NCBI GenBank assembly: GCA_025403435.1
Contig: CM046353.1
Span: forward strand, 29,414,602-29,478,601
DNA: 64,000 nt
From: Artocarpus heterophyllus
Lineage: Eukaryota > Streptophyta > Magnoliopsida > Rosales > Moraceae
Direction: 5' to 3'
Below, in pieces: positions 1-10,778 of the stretch. The translations under genes were made by a program, and so were the position numbers. The stretch's first letter is position 1, and each line of letters starts with the position of its first letter. The notes below the pieces were generated by a model that saw nothing but the letters and a program-made list of their open reading frames with translations, was not told the DNA's origin and ran no database searches.

Positions 1-1463
1 AGTGAGAAGTTTTAAGTCTTTCTGAGTTATTCTCATCAATCTCAGTGTTAAGCAGTGTGTCCATTTTTGGTTTGATAAAATATAGATTGTTTTGGATCCA
101 TTTATCATAAATAAAAGATTTGTTTTTAAGAATTACTAATTTATTATTAAAAGAAACTAAATAAGAATCTTTAAATAAACAATCAAATTCCTTTTAAGTA
201 TAGAAATAGAAAAAAAAAATCTTTCAAAACTTAAATCCTATAAATATCAAAGTAAAGATGGACATCTCCCATTGTTTCAGCCAACACCAAGGATCCATCA
301 CCCATCTAAAGCGTGAAGTCCTCATGTAGCAAACTTCTCGTTTCTTTAAACCCCTATAGAGAAATACAAACATGATTAGTTGATCTAGAATCTATGACCC
401 AAGTGTCACTTGATTCCTCAACTAAATAAGTTTTAATAACCAGAAGATCACACTTACCTCTTCAAGAAAGAAAGTCCTTACAATTCTTATGTACATACCT
501 AACCTTCCTACAGTAAAAGCACTTCAGCTTTTTTGGATTCTTATTTTTCTTCTTCTTATTCTTGCCATTTGTAGGAATATAAGACTTCCCATTTCTAGCC
601 CTCTACTTCCTTCCATTCCATGGATTAGGATTAGAACCGGATATAGCTATCAAGTTTGCCTTGCCACTCGCAATAGTTTCCTTAATCAGATTTTTGAACT
701 CGTGTAACTGCTTCATTAGCTCAATCAAAATCACATCTTGTTTATTGCTGAAATTATTTGAAGCTCTAAATGGGATGAACTCCTTAGATAGAGTCTCAAA
801 AACCATAGTCATCTATAACTTGGCGTCGATATCAGCTCCATGGGTTTAAGCCTTATCACGGTAACCCATGACCGAGATCATATGCTTCTTCACAGGAGTC
901 CCCGGTCTTTATTTGTAGTTTAAGAGTTTTCGAAGAGCCCCTTACCATTTTGGTAGTGCTTGGCCTCCAAACATGTCTTTAAGATTATTCAAGATCCACT
1001 TTGTAGTCTCATAATATTCATGTTTAGCCTACGGCACGTTATTCATGCTAGCCATAACATAATAGTGGGCTTGATCATTAGCATTTATCCAGCAATCATA
1101 CGCTTGGATTTGCTCATTAGTGGATTCCTTGGTGGGTTCAGGAGGACATAGTATTGCTAGCATTAATTTTTAGTTTCTCAAAGGATAGGATGATGTTTAG
1201 GTTCTTTTTCCAATCATTATAATTCTTGCTAGTTAATTGGTTCTTATTGAGTATCAAAGATAGAGCATTTTTAGACATTTTAATCTACAATAAAGATTCA
1301 TATACCATATATAAGCAAACATTCTAAATAGTTTAGTAAGATAACACAAATAAGTAAACATACAATTGTGTTTATGTGTCAAAACCTTGAAAAAATCATA
1401 ACCTGACAACGATAAATCCTATCTCAGAATTCAACAAGCCGCCTAAGGGAGACTTGCCAAATT
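1..1463 (-). pseudogene. Ty1-copia gag, protease start and GAG-pre-integrase fragment (left arm of chimera 1)
   Basis: Read on the minus strand, gag starts at an ATG at 1276-1278 (MSKNAL-type start shared with the plus copy at 53085) and runs leftwards. A clear gag block lies at 603-812 (METLSKEF-like, then LIELMKQLHEF). A CCHC zinc knuckle near 490-530 reads CFYC..Y..C, so its histidine is replaced by tyrosine. The protease and GAG-pre-integrase parts continue to the window edge, where the fragment is cut. 1279-1463 is 5' leader. Gag would form the particle and bind RNA. Several stops and frameshifts make it non-functional. At 1463 the sequence switches abruptly to plus-strand RNase H. Assignment comes from similarity to the other copia copies in the window and is firm. 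Confidence 0.85.
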
Positions 1464-1844
1464 CAATTAGGATTGCACTTTGGATTCAACGATGGAAGCC
1501 GAGTATGTGGCAGCTAGTGATGCTTCAAAAGAAGCAGTGTGGCTCCACAAGTTCCTTGGGGATCTTTAGGTAGTTCCTGGTATGGATATGACAGTATCAC
1601 TGTACTGTGGCAATAGTATGATGGTAGCTAATGCTAAGAAACCAAGGTTTCACAAGAAGAGTAAGTATATTGATCAGAAGTATCATGTGATAAAGGACTT
1701 CATCGAGGGCCGACATGTCACGGTGTGCAAAATCACATCAAAGGACAATTTAGCTGATCCATTCACGAAGACACTTATTGAGAGAGTCTTCGAGAGGCAT
1801 GTTGAAGCTATGGGGATGTGAGATTTGTCACATTTACTCACTTA
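1464..1844 (+). pseudogene. Ty1-copia RNase H C-terminal fragment (right arm of chimera 1)
   Basis: The fragment begins inside RNase H at the codons for the DSTMEAEYVA motif and continues through the KEAVWL, HKKSKYID and HVIKDF blocks to the end of pol, just before the polypurine tract. The last coding block ends around 1821-1845. There is an in-frame TAG in the first part (near 1567) and another near the end. RNase H would degrade the RNA strand during reverse transcription. The N-terminal part and everything upstream is missing because the fragment is fused to inverted gag at 1463/1464. Codon-level agreement with the copies at 21770 and 56642 is high. Confidence 0.88.
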
Positions 1845-1859
1845 GTGCAAGTGGGAGAT
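1845..1859 (+). other. Polypurine tract of copia element
   Basis: The purine-rich stretch AAGTGGGAGATT directly precedes the LTR start TGTTAGA. The same tract lies in front of every 3' LTR of this family in the window (22131-22144, 24530-24543, 57007-57021 and, inverted, 5483, 18158 and 48565). It primes plus-strand DNA synthesis. Confidence 0.85.
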
Positions 1860-3891
1860 TGTTAGACATGTATGCCCTAAGGAGTAAAAATGTAATATGT
1901 TTTTGGAGACCTTTTTATCAATAAAGAATTTATTTATTGTTTATATACCAAATCTTGTCCTCTTTACATTCATATTTGTTGAATGTATGTTAAACAAATA
2001 ATAATCTGAGACTGTCGGTCTAAACCTTTAAGAATTTGTCATATGATGGACAGATTATATGAAAGACACGATTCTTAAGGTGAGGGTCTAAATTATAAGA
2101 TCCGCAATTGAGGGAATAAAGTTGGGCACTTTATTTATATAAAGATTGTTATGTTCTCTATATCCCTAATGGGAGATGGTTTGTCTTAGCCATCAAAGGT
2201 GGACTCCGTAAATAGAAACATTGGCACATTATCATAGGTGATGATATGATGCATCGAGACACAAAGTGAATTGATTTGGATTAATAATTCTATTTCGGCA
2301 AATCAATTCACTTTAGATAATCATTTGTATTGTATCTTAATCCTAAGATGAATAGTGGCCCCATTAGCTTGACTTGTGTCTTTTGATGTACCAAAGGGTG
2401 ACATCCACATTTTAATAGTGGTACGCATGCTAATACTTTGGAGGCATAACTCGTGATAGCATAGACCTGTTATTCATAGATATAGAATCCATAGCTCCTC
2501 TTTAGGAGTAGTGATATCCTCTTATATGCGTTATCCTGTAATTGGAAAACTGAAGCGCTCAACCATTTGGATATATAGGTGTAATTGAATGGTATACCCT
2601 CTTTAGATGGTAAGTTTTACGATGATGAGATAATGGTATGTAAGATAAAAATAATCGAAAAGGTAAGATAGAACTTATCCTTAAGCCAATTATGGATAAT
2701 CTTATGGGGATACGATACATTATGATATGTCATGAGGACTTAGCTATTTGGGCTTCATAATTCTATATAGTTTTAGAGTGCAGCTCCAAGCTTTTAGTGG
2801 AGTAGCGTTGGAGTTGATAATTATAAAATGTATATCTGTCATATTGGGTTTCATAATTATTGGAAGCTTGAACTATATAGGTCAATTTGGTCCCCTTTGC
2901 TAGCTCATAAAAATCCCGTAACGATACGACGTGCTTTTTCAATAATTGGTGACCTTTGTTAGATTTATTAGATTGGCTAAAATTCGATAAACTCAGATAA
3001 TTTATGTTTGTTTATCGATTGACTAATTTTTGTGATAAAATTTATTCGAGATAAACCTGTTGAATTATCAGGATCAGATAATTCATGTCTACTTATCGAT
3101 TAGATTAATTTTGAATTAATTCGAGATGAACTTGTTGAATTATCAAGAATATTTATTTTCCTAGAGATTATCTAGGTATGACTGTTTTAGTCAGATAACT
3201 TCTCTATTGGGTTGTTTGAATTAAAACTGAGGCGATATCCTAAGAATCTCGGATGAAAAATAAAGATTCATAGGGATCTTTTGTTGGAGGTTTGGTAGGC
3301 CGATCTTTAAATTCGACCTGCTGATTAAGGAGGTTCGGCAGACTGATCTGCCAATTTGTCCTACTGACTGGCGATAAAAGGATCTCGTATTTCCACATGG
3401 ATTTTATCAAATATTGATCATGATTTGATTTTGATTCAAATTTTTTAGGCTTTATTTGATAAGGACTGACTCCTGAGTCCAACCTCTATAAAAGGGGAGT
3501 GAGTCTCATCATTATTATTTAGATCAGTTGAGAAATCTAGAGTGAGACTCTGTCAGTGAAACTCTGCAACTCCCCGAAGAGCTATCATTCACAAATCACA
3601 AATTATAGCTTTGGATATTTCTCTACTGGTTGGAAGGAAAGTCACCTAGTGGAAAAGCTGAACGATGTGAGCCCACACTCACTCCGATCGTGGATAGAGA
3701 ATAGTAAAGAAGACCAATTGGTTGAGGCTCTTCTAAAACGTTACTTCTCTTCATGGATTATAGGAGTTCTTCGACATTCAAAGGTTAGTAAGATCTGGTT
3801 AATTTATGCATATAGTATGTTAAACTTGTGTTTTAGAAAATACTCTGATATAAAAATTTTTAAAAATTATGTTGCATACTATTTTCCAATA
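1860..3891 (+). repeat. Copia 3' LTR, about 2.03 kb
   Basis: The LTR starts TGTTAGACATG and ends ...TTCCAATA, a decayed form of the family terminus TCTAACA, which is the inverted repeat of TGTTAGA. It aligns along its length with the LTRs at 22145, 27790, 49715 and 57022. It contains a TATA box at 3487-3494 and three degenerate TTCGGCC-type motifs starting at 3291, 3312 and 3334 (spacing 21 and 22). The region 3556-3918 holds a chance open frame that is conserved between LTR copies only at DNA level. Confidence 0.88.
3487..3494 (+). promoter_or_regulatory. TATA box of copia LTR
   Basis: TATAAAAG is followed by a GGGGAGTGAGTCTC block that is conserved in all LTR copies. The corresponding boxes in the other LTRs are TATATAAAG at 23749, TATAAATA at 26073, TATAAATA at 29426, TATAAATA at 51358 and TATAAATG at 58633. 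It marks the U3/R region, with transcription expected about 30 bp downstream. Confidence 0.7.
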
Positions 3892-4987
3892 AAACCTGGT
3901 TCCTATATCTCTATCTAAACTAAATAATTAGCATTCATTAAGCTCTAGTTCTCCTAATGACTATAAAGGAACTATAAACCTCTCGATCTTATAGTCACCT
4001 AGGTTGTGTTTTCCACAATCCATATATGGAATTTTCCTCTCCCAAGCATCAAACCCCATATATTAAAATCTTCTAATACATTGGCCAAGTGAACTAGAAG
4101 CATTAAGAGTGAACAACATAAATCAACCAAGAAAAACCACTTAAAAAAATCAATACTTTTTAATAAGGGTTCAACATTGACAAATCATAAAAATACAAAG
4201 GAGAGAATGAGAATGAAAAAAACCCATTTTGGAGTTGTTACAAGCTCCAAGCTCTTCATCTGCTTCTTCTCTCAAATTTTTTGATCTACAAATGCATCTT
4301 CTATGATGATTTATTGAAGAAAAAACCAAAATCTAAAATCTAAAACTAAAACAAAAAAAAATATTTTTTTTCCTTTTTTACATCTATCTCCTTGGATTCA
4401 GCTTAGATCCCCTTGGGAATGCGTGCCTCCTTCAAAACTGGAGGCTTTTTTTTTTTCTACAAAGTGGGTTTTTAGGGCTTTAATTGGTTAGGCATCAATC
4501 AGCAACAATTTGGGACCATTAGATCACATTTTATGGCCAAGATTGGCCAAAAAAATCAAAATCAACTTGTTCAACCCGCTGAAGGCATCAAGGGGCACAC
4601 TAGCCATGCCCCAATGCACACGGTTGTGTAGCAAGGGCCTCCCAATCACGTAGCAAGTTCTATCCTACTGCACCTACACGCATATAGCCATAGGACCAAC
4701 GTGCTACTGCCCAAAGCACCCACCAGCATGCCTCGTGTAGGCCCTCACCTGGGTCTTCTAAAATGCACAGAGAACGCCCAATGCTACATAGGCATAAGGC
4801 GTGGTCCAATTTCACCTAATATCTCGTTTTAACTCCAAATTTGATATTTTTTTTCCATTGAATCCCAATTTTTTTAATTTCCTATAAAATAACTCCAAAA
4901 ACATCACAATATCACAAATGATTGAGGATTTTTACAATATTTGAGCCTAAGAAATGCTTGATTTATGAGTAAAATACTCATTCATAA
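3892..4987. other. Unassigned AT-rich spacer, possibly an inverted LTR fragment
   Basis: No coding similarity is visible. Stretches of A or T alternate with a GC-richer segment at about 4590-4810 that contains two identical GTAGCAAG octamers 22 bp apart (4628 and 4650) and several TGCTAC copies. This resembles the motif-bearing non-coding parts of the LTR elements elsewhere in the window. Read on the minus strand the composition resembles a gypsy LTR, but there is no second copy in the window to define ends. The left edge is the end of a copia LTR and the right edge is a truncated inverted copia LTR. Confidence 0.4.
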
Positions 4988-5482
4988 ATAATACAGACAA
5001 AGGATTAAGATATAAAACATATGATTGTCTACAGTGAATTAATCTATTCAAAGAAAATTGTTAGCTAAATTAATTCATCTTTAGGCCCAATCTAATATAT
5101 TGTCACCAACGACAATATACCAAGGCCTCTACTCGTGGAGTCCCACTCCAACAACTAAGACAAGTCATCTCTCGTTAGGGATGTAGACAACATAACAATC
5201 TTAACATAAATAAAGTGCCCAAATTTATTCCCTCAATTACAGATGTTTTATATTTTGACTATTACCTTAAGATTCTTGTCTTCTATATAATCTATTGATC
5301 ATATGAATAACCTAAAAGGTTTAGATTAATAGCCTTAGAATTTTGTTTCATATCATGCATTCAATATAAATGAACATCAAGAGAACATATTTGGATATAT
5401 AAAATAAATATTAAACTCTTTATTGATTAAATATCTTAAAAAACAATTACATCATTCAATCCTTAGGGAACCTAGTCTAACA
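4988..5482 (-). repeat. Truncated copia 3' LTR, minus strand
   Basis: Only the LTR start-proximal part is present: on the plus strand it ends TCTAACA (5476-5482), the complement of the LTR start TGTTAGA. It matches 17680-18157 and 48060-48564. About three quarters of the LTR is missing on the left, where it meets the unassigned spacer. It is the outer end of the minus-strand arm of chimera 2. Confidence 0.8.
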
Positions 5483-7269
5483 ATCTCTCACTTGCCCTAA
5501 GTGAGTAAATGTGACATGTTATGCATTTCCATAGCCTCCACCTACTTCTTAAAAGCCCTTGTTGGTAGTGTCTTCATGAAAGGATCAACTATATTGTCCT
5601 CAGATGCGATCATGCATACTGCGACATGCCTATTCTCTACGAAGTCTTTTATCACATGATACTTTCGATGTATATGCTTACATTTCTTGTGAAATCTCGG
5701 TTCCTTGACATTAGCTATTGCTACAATGTTAACACAATACAGCGTTATCAGCTTATCCATGCGAAGAACTACATCAAGATTTCCAAGGAACTTGTGGAGC
5801 CACATAGCTTCTTTTGAAGCTTCTCTAGTAGCCATATACTCAGGCTTCATCATTGAATCAGAAAGGCAATCCTGCTTAATGCTTTTCTAAACAATAGCGC
5901 CTCCTCCCAAAGTCAACAAAAATCTTGAAGTCAATCTTATTGAATCCAAACAAGATTGAAAATCCAAATCAGTGTATCCGAGAGATGTTAGATTTTCATT
6001 GGAATACACTAGCATTTAACTTCTAGTACTTCTCAAGTACTTGAAAATATGCTTGACCACAACCTAATGGTTCTATCCTAAAATCGACTCATAATCTGAC
6101 CGTATAATATATGTTAGGTCATGTGCAAAGCATAGCATATATAAGACTACCCACTACCAAAGCATAAAGTACCTTCTTTATGTATTCTCTTTCATCATCG
6201 AATTTTGGACAGTCTTTCTTAGAAATAGTAATTCTAGAGCTAGATGGTTACCTTCTTTTCCTAGAATTTTGCATCACATACTTCTCTAGAATTTTATTTA
6301 TGTAGGAAGCTTGAGATAAAGCTATCATTTTGTTTTTCCTATCTCAAAAGATTTGAATACCCAAAACATAATTAGCTTCACCCAAGCCCTTTATGTCAAA
6401 CTCAAACTGCTTTGTCAACCAAACTTTAACCGATGACAATAGCCCTACGTAATTGCCAATAAGTAAAATAACATCTACATAGAGTAGTAGAAAAAAACCA
6501 CCTTTTCATTCTTAATGTGTTTATAAACACATGGTTCATCTAGATTTTTTTGTACCTAGAAGTCTTAATCACTTAATCAAATCTTATATTCCAGGACCAA
6601 GAGCTTGCTTAAGTCTATAAATAGACTTTAGCAACCTACAAACTTTATTCCCTTGATCCTTAACTTTGAATCCGTCAGGCTGCACCATATAAATGGTCTC
6701 ATCAAGATGGCCATTTATAAATGCAATCTTAACATCGATTTGCCACATCTCGTAATTGAGAGTAGCACCAATGGACAAGAATATTGATAGACTACAACAT
6801 GGCTACAGGTAAAAAGGTTTCCTCATAATTGATTCACTGCATGTATACCTTTGCTACCAGTCTAGCCATGTAGGTTTTGACTTTTCTATCTGATTCTCTC
6901 TTTCTCTTATAGACCCATTTGCTTTCTATGGGTTTTGCCCTTTTGTGAAGGTTTACAATTTCCCATACTTGCTTAGTCTCCATAGACTTCATCTTAGAGT
7001 TCATAGCTTCTATCTAGAGTTTTGTACCAACATCCTCTATAGCCTCCTTGTAAGTGTAAGGAAATCTGTCATGCTCAATTGATTTAGCCAAGTAGGCTTC
7101 ACCATCGTACATAAACCTTTCAGGTTGACGTCTGATCCTCTCTCTACATCGAAGCTCCCTAGGTTGTTGTTCGGTCAATTTTTATACACTGATTTAATTG
7201 GTTTCCATTGGAACCGATGGAACGATCATATTGCTCGCCATCTCCTCGAGTACCACTTTACTACGAGGC
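5483..7269 (-). pseudogene. Ty1-copia RNase H and RT, minus strand (chimera 2, left arm part 1)
   Basis: The inverted polypurine tract (5483-5497) is followed by RNase H at about 5500-5960, with EPRFHKKCKHI, KYHVIKDF and DNIVDPF blocks at 5542-5853. RT lies at about 6030-7000, including WQIDVKIAFINGHLDE at 6584-6778. The RT active-site motif reads YVDV near 6465-6476 instead of YVDD, so a catalytic aspartate is lost. Frameshifts and stops are frequent. The RT N-terminal linker runs to 7269, where the non-autonomous element at 7270 interrupts it. It resumes at 14434 after the duplicated GAGGC. Confidence 0.85.
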
Positions 7270-7695
7270 TGATGAGACTGTAAAAGTGTACATTTTCTAA
7301 GGCTTAAATCATTTATTTGTACTTTCATTTCTCATTAAATCCTCTAATTAATAGCATTTTTGTGTTAATAAGTATTTTTGTGTCTTAATGTGTAAATATG
7401 TTTAAAAATGTGTTTTTAGTGTGTTTTTATGTTTAATAATATTTTCGGTAATTTTTAGAGTTGTTTCAGTATGTTAAATATGTGTCTAGTTTGTAAATAA
7501 TCAAAATTGTAAAAATATTAATTTGTGATTTTATTTTGAGTCTTAAAATATTTGTAAAATAATTAATTTTGGTTTGTTTATTTTATTTTAGATTTGAAAT
7601 CTAGAGGAAAAACGAAGCAAAATGGCGCAAAAAGTGAAAAAACCAACATCAAATACATCAAGAACAATTAAAAATTTGAATTTGGATATGGAAGA

Positions 7696-7899
7696 CACGT
7701 GGTAAAATCTGGATCATCCGATGAGCCAACTAATCGATCTCAGCCATCCAAGAGAGATGCATGTCAGCACATCATCCGTTGCGTTAGCGTTGCATCAGTA
7801 GTGCGTTCCACGTGCCGATCTATGATTAGCGCATGCACCACACGCGTCGACAAGTCCCACGTGCGTCAGAGGGTAGTACAAACAACGTTGGATCACGTG
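7696..7899 (+). promoter_or_regulatory. Cluster of four CACGTG (G-box) sites in U3
   Basis: CACGTG occurs at 7696-7701, 7809-7814, 7858-7863 and 7894-7899, all upstream of the TATA box at 8177. In plants this hexamer is the core bound by bZIP and bHLH factors. In the 3' LTR the first has become CACATG and others are also altered, while two CACGTG copies remain (near 12991 and 13078). Confidence 0.55.
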
Positions 7900-8176
7900 C
7901 AGCCATGTTCACATGTTTTCATCCTTCCATCCGTCAGATCTGATTACCAAGACTGATCGAACGGCCATCAATCTCGATCCCACTAGTCCCACCAGGGCTC
8001 ATTTTTATGCGCGTCTAGGAACCTTTGGATCGTGAAATTAACGATCCAGATTATGTCATTTGGATACGTTCAACAGCCACGTCACACCAGATCTCGATGC
8101 CCAAATTCCATTTTGGTGAATGCAGATCACCATGAAAGAAAAGAATCTTGTGAACTAGAGAAGGGCCTTTTGCGCC

Positions 8177-8203
8177 TATAAATACTAGGCATTTAATGCC
8201 TAG
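8177..8203 (+). promoter_or_regulatory. TATA box followed by a 19-bp near-palindrome
   Basis: TATAAATA at 8177-8184 is followed at once by CTAGGCATTTAATGCCTAG (8185-8203). The homologous site in the 3' LTR is CATAAATA at 13361-13368 with CCAGGCATTTAATGCCTGG at 13369-13387. The two arms differ between LTRs at symmetric positions, so the pairing is kept. Confidence 0.6.
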
Positions 8204-9261
8204 TTCTCCTCACCCCTTTAGGGCCAAATGCCCCTTCCTTTTCTTCCTTCTCTTTTCTGTTGAGTTAGACTCAGTAGTATCTCTTTAGGTATAAAATAAT
8301 AAAATAATGTCTAAAATAGTATAAAGAGTCCGATGAGGTAGAAAGATGATCTTGTGTGCATAGTATTTTGGTATGAATTTTAACTCTATATCCGCTTTGT
8401 AATGCTTAATTTTTTGTGGAATAAATTATACTTTTATGCTTTTAATAATTGTTTTTAACGTTGTTATGCTGCCAAATTTTTGCATAAATTTAGTCATGCT
8501 TTCTTTATGTAATTTAATTATGTTGCATAATTAATATTAATAATACTGAAGTCATGCTCGTTTATTAAGTTGAGGTTTTGCTACATTATAGACATAGACT
8601 GGCACAACAAATGCTTAGTAATTCTTGATTTATTGTAGACAAAAGATGGCATAGTGTATTCTTCAACCAATTAATAAGACAGGGTGCTGCTGGAATTAAT
8701 GCAATAATTTATTCCATAAAAATATATTAATTTTGATTTGTTATTATCTTTTCTATTTTAAAATTATGTTAATTATAATTGAGTGACAGCGGTTATAATT
8801 TTCATAATTAGTGTACCAAATCATTAGTGAGAGATGATTATTTTGCTACTTTTATAAGAAAACCCTTATTGCATTATTATGGCTTGTTATTTTGTCGCTC
8901 TCAGTTGACTTATAAAAATAGTAAAAGTGCTTGTAATTAATGACAAAAGATATGATAAATCAAATGCCTTAAATAATTAATTAATTAGAGTTAAAATTCT
9001 ATACCAGTTGCGAAACATACAAGGGATTCTCAAAGCTTCACTGTTTAAATTTTATGTTTTAAATTTTGAATTAAAAAAGTCATAAAAATATTTCTTTCAT
9101 TTTTAACTTTGTTTTGAAAATCCGCTTACCTTTCTGAATGTTTATTTTTAATAATCTCTTAAGTTACAAAATTTTCACCTTTCTGTGGATACGACAACTT
9201 TTCTATACTACAAACGTCTGTCATTTAAGAGAAACATTTTGGGGCGTTACAACCAAAAATT

Positions 9262-9279
9262 TGGCGCCGCTGTTGGGGA
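9262..9279 (+). other. Primer-binding site of the non-autonomous element
   Basis: TGGCGCCGCTGTTGGGGA lies ten bases after the 5' LTR end. It resembles the TGGCGCCGTTGCCGGGGA-type site of many plant Ty3-gypsy elements (commonly assigned to tRNA-Asp), and not the iMet-type site TGGTATCAGAGC used by the other elements here. Confidence 0.75.
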
Positions 9280-9724
9280 GGTGCCGTTACTCTATTAAAT
9301 TGCTGAATTAAGCAGGAAAACAGGTAAATGATCTATCCCTACCCTTGTAAATATTATTTTAATTATTTGTATTTTAAATTAGCATGTCTATTATTAAAAA
9401 AATTAAAATAAATAAAAAGAACGGATGCTTTTCACTCACTACTTTATTCGTTCTGGATAAAGAAAAGCTTAGCATCTTGTCTTTTATTTTGCAAGTTTGG
9501 GTAATTGCAAAATTTTTTTGGATTCTGTCAAAAAGGTGCACTGTTGGGACTTGATCCCATGACCATAAAGCTAACACCCTTACCTAAGAAAGTTGGGAAT
9601 TCTAAGTGTGTCTAGTGTAAGCCCCCAATGATCTAGGAATCTGATTAATTGAGCATTATTCAGCTTGAAAATTTTTCTTAAAAAGAAATTTTCAAAAATA
9701 TAAAAAATCAAAAAAATCAAAAAA

Positions 9725-10778
9725 ATGTATTTGGAAATTCATCAACATTTTGTTGCAAATTTTTCCCAACAATACTTGGAACCAATTTATAGTGCTTGGT
9801 GGAGATATAAAGACTTGCTAGATAGGTTCCCTCACCATGATTTTTCTTGGAATTATCTTTTAGGAATTTTCTATGATAGGTTAAGTTCTGAAACTAGAAA
9901 TTGGATAGAAAGAGGAGATGGTACCATTCGCTTTTTACCTATTACCTATTGACGAAGCCTATTATATGTTGGAAGATATGGCCGAATATGATTATTGTAG
10001 ATTGAATAGTTCTAAGAACAATTTAATTTGGAAGAACAATTTAAAATTTTCAAAACCTTGGCCTGACAATCAACCCAAAATTTTAGAGTCAAATTTTGAT
10101 TTGCAATAGACATGTAGTGACCCAAATAGGGTGAATTTGGAAGAAACTTTAGAAACATTGGAAGAAACTTTAGAGAAATATATGGAAACCATGAGGAAAA
10201 TAGAACTAGTTAGGCTTGAATATTCTTTGTGTCAATTAATGTTGAAGGTTGAACAAATTGAAACCAATCTTGCTGAAGATACCTTCACACAAAGTTGCCA
10301 TTTAGAAGAATCTGTTGAGCCAATGGAGGAGCCTCTTGGGTTATTTAAAGAAAATTCTTTAGGTGAGGAAGAAAATGTTAACCTAACTATTGAAGAAGAA
10401 AATTTAGAACCCGCTTATTTTGAGGAACAACTTTTAGGTGAGGAAGGGAAAGAAGACTTAGCCGTAGAATAGGAACAATCATCACCTTTAGTCCTAGGTT
10501 CTCAACCTTAGTTCCCACAAGAGTTCATCAAAGACCATTCTTACTAAGATCCTATGTGGCCACCTTCTCCTCCACCACCTCTAGCATCGTTTTTATGGAC
10601 GTACCAAAAATATAAAATGAGTCTAAGTTTCATGAGTTTAAATGTTTCATATTTTGTCAATCTTAAGGGCATGTTTACACAAGACCCATATGTGGTGTCT
10701 TTTGACACTTGCTATGGGAAGAAGCCGCTCTTTGACAACTGTCCACTAAGAGTAGGGGTTGGAAGAAAGATTTGTTGA
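9725..10778 (+). pseudogene. Degenerate gag-like ORF with acidic C-terminal half
   Basis: The ATG at 9725 follows an A-rich leader. The first part (9725-9952) has the capsid-like blocks EPIYSAWWRYKDLL and FYDRLSSETRNWI, continuing after 9951 with DEAYYMLEDMAEYDY. These match the plant gypsy Retrotrans_gag pattern. The frame breaks at 9937-9950, where ACCTATT is tandemly duplicated. From there one frame runs to the stop at 10776-10778, interrupted by TAG at 10107, 10470 and 10509 and TAA at 10545. The middle (10131-10472) is Glu-rich and probably coiled-coil. The end is hydrophobic with four cysteines and a proline run. No zinc knuckle is visible. It is the only protein remnant in the element; the function of the C-terminal half is unknown. 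Confidence 0.7.

Larger units (their letters stand above)
7270..9251 (+). repeat. 5' LTR of the non-autonomous element
   Basis: It starts TGATGAGACTGTAAAAGTG and ends GGGGCGTTACA. It aligns along its full length with 12442-14433. It contains four CACGTG boxes, a TATA box at 8177 and a 19-bp near-palindrome directly after it. The U5 part is very AT-rich. Confidence 0.9.

Noticed and set aside
3556..3918. 120-codon plus frame (also at 23887 and 51479) with similar sequence in several places
   Set aside because: It sits at the same place in each copia LTR, downstream of the TATA box. Similarity is at DNA level through LTR homology, length and frame vary, and there is no protein family match that I recognise.
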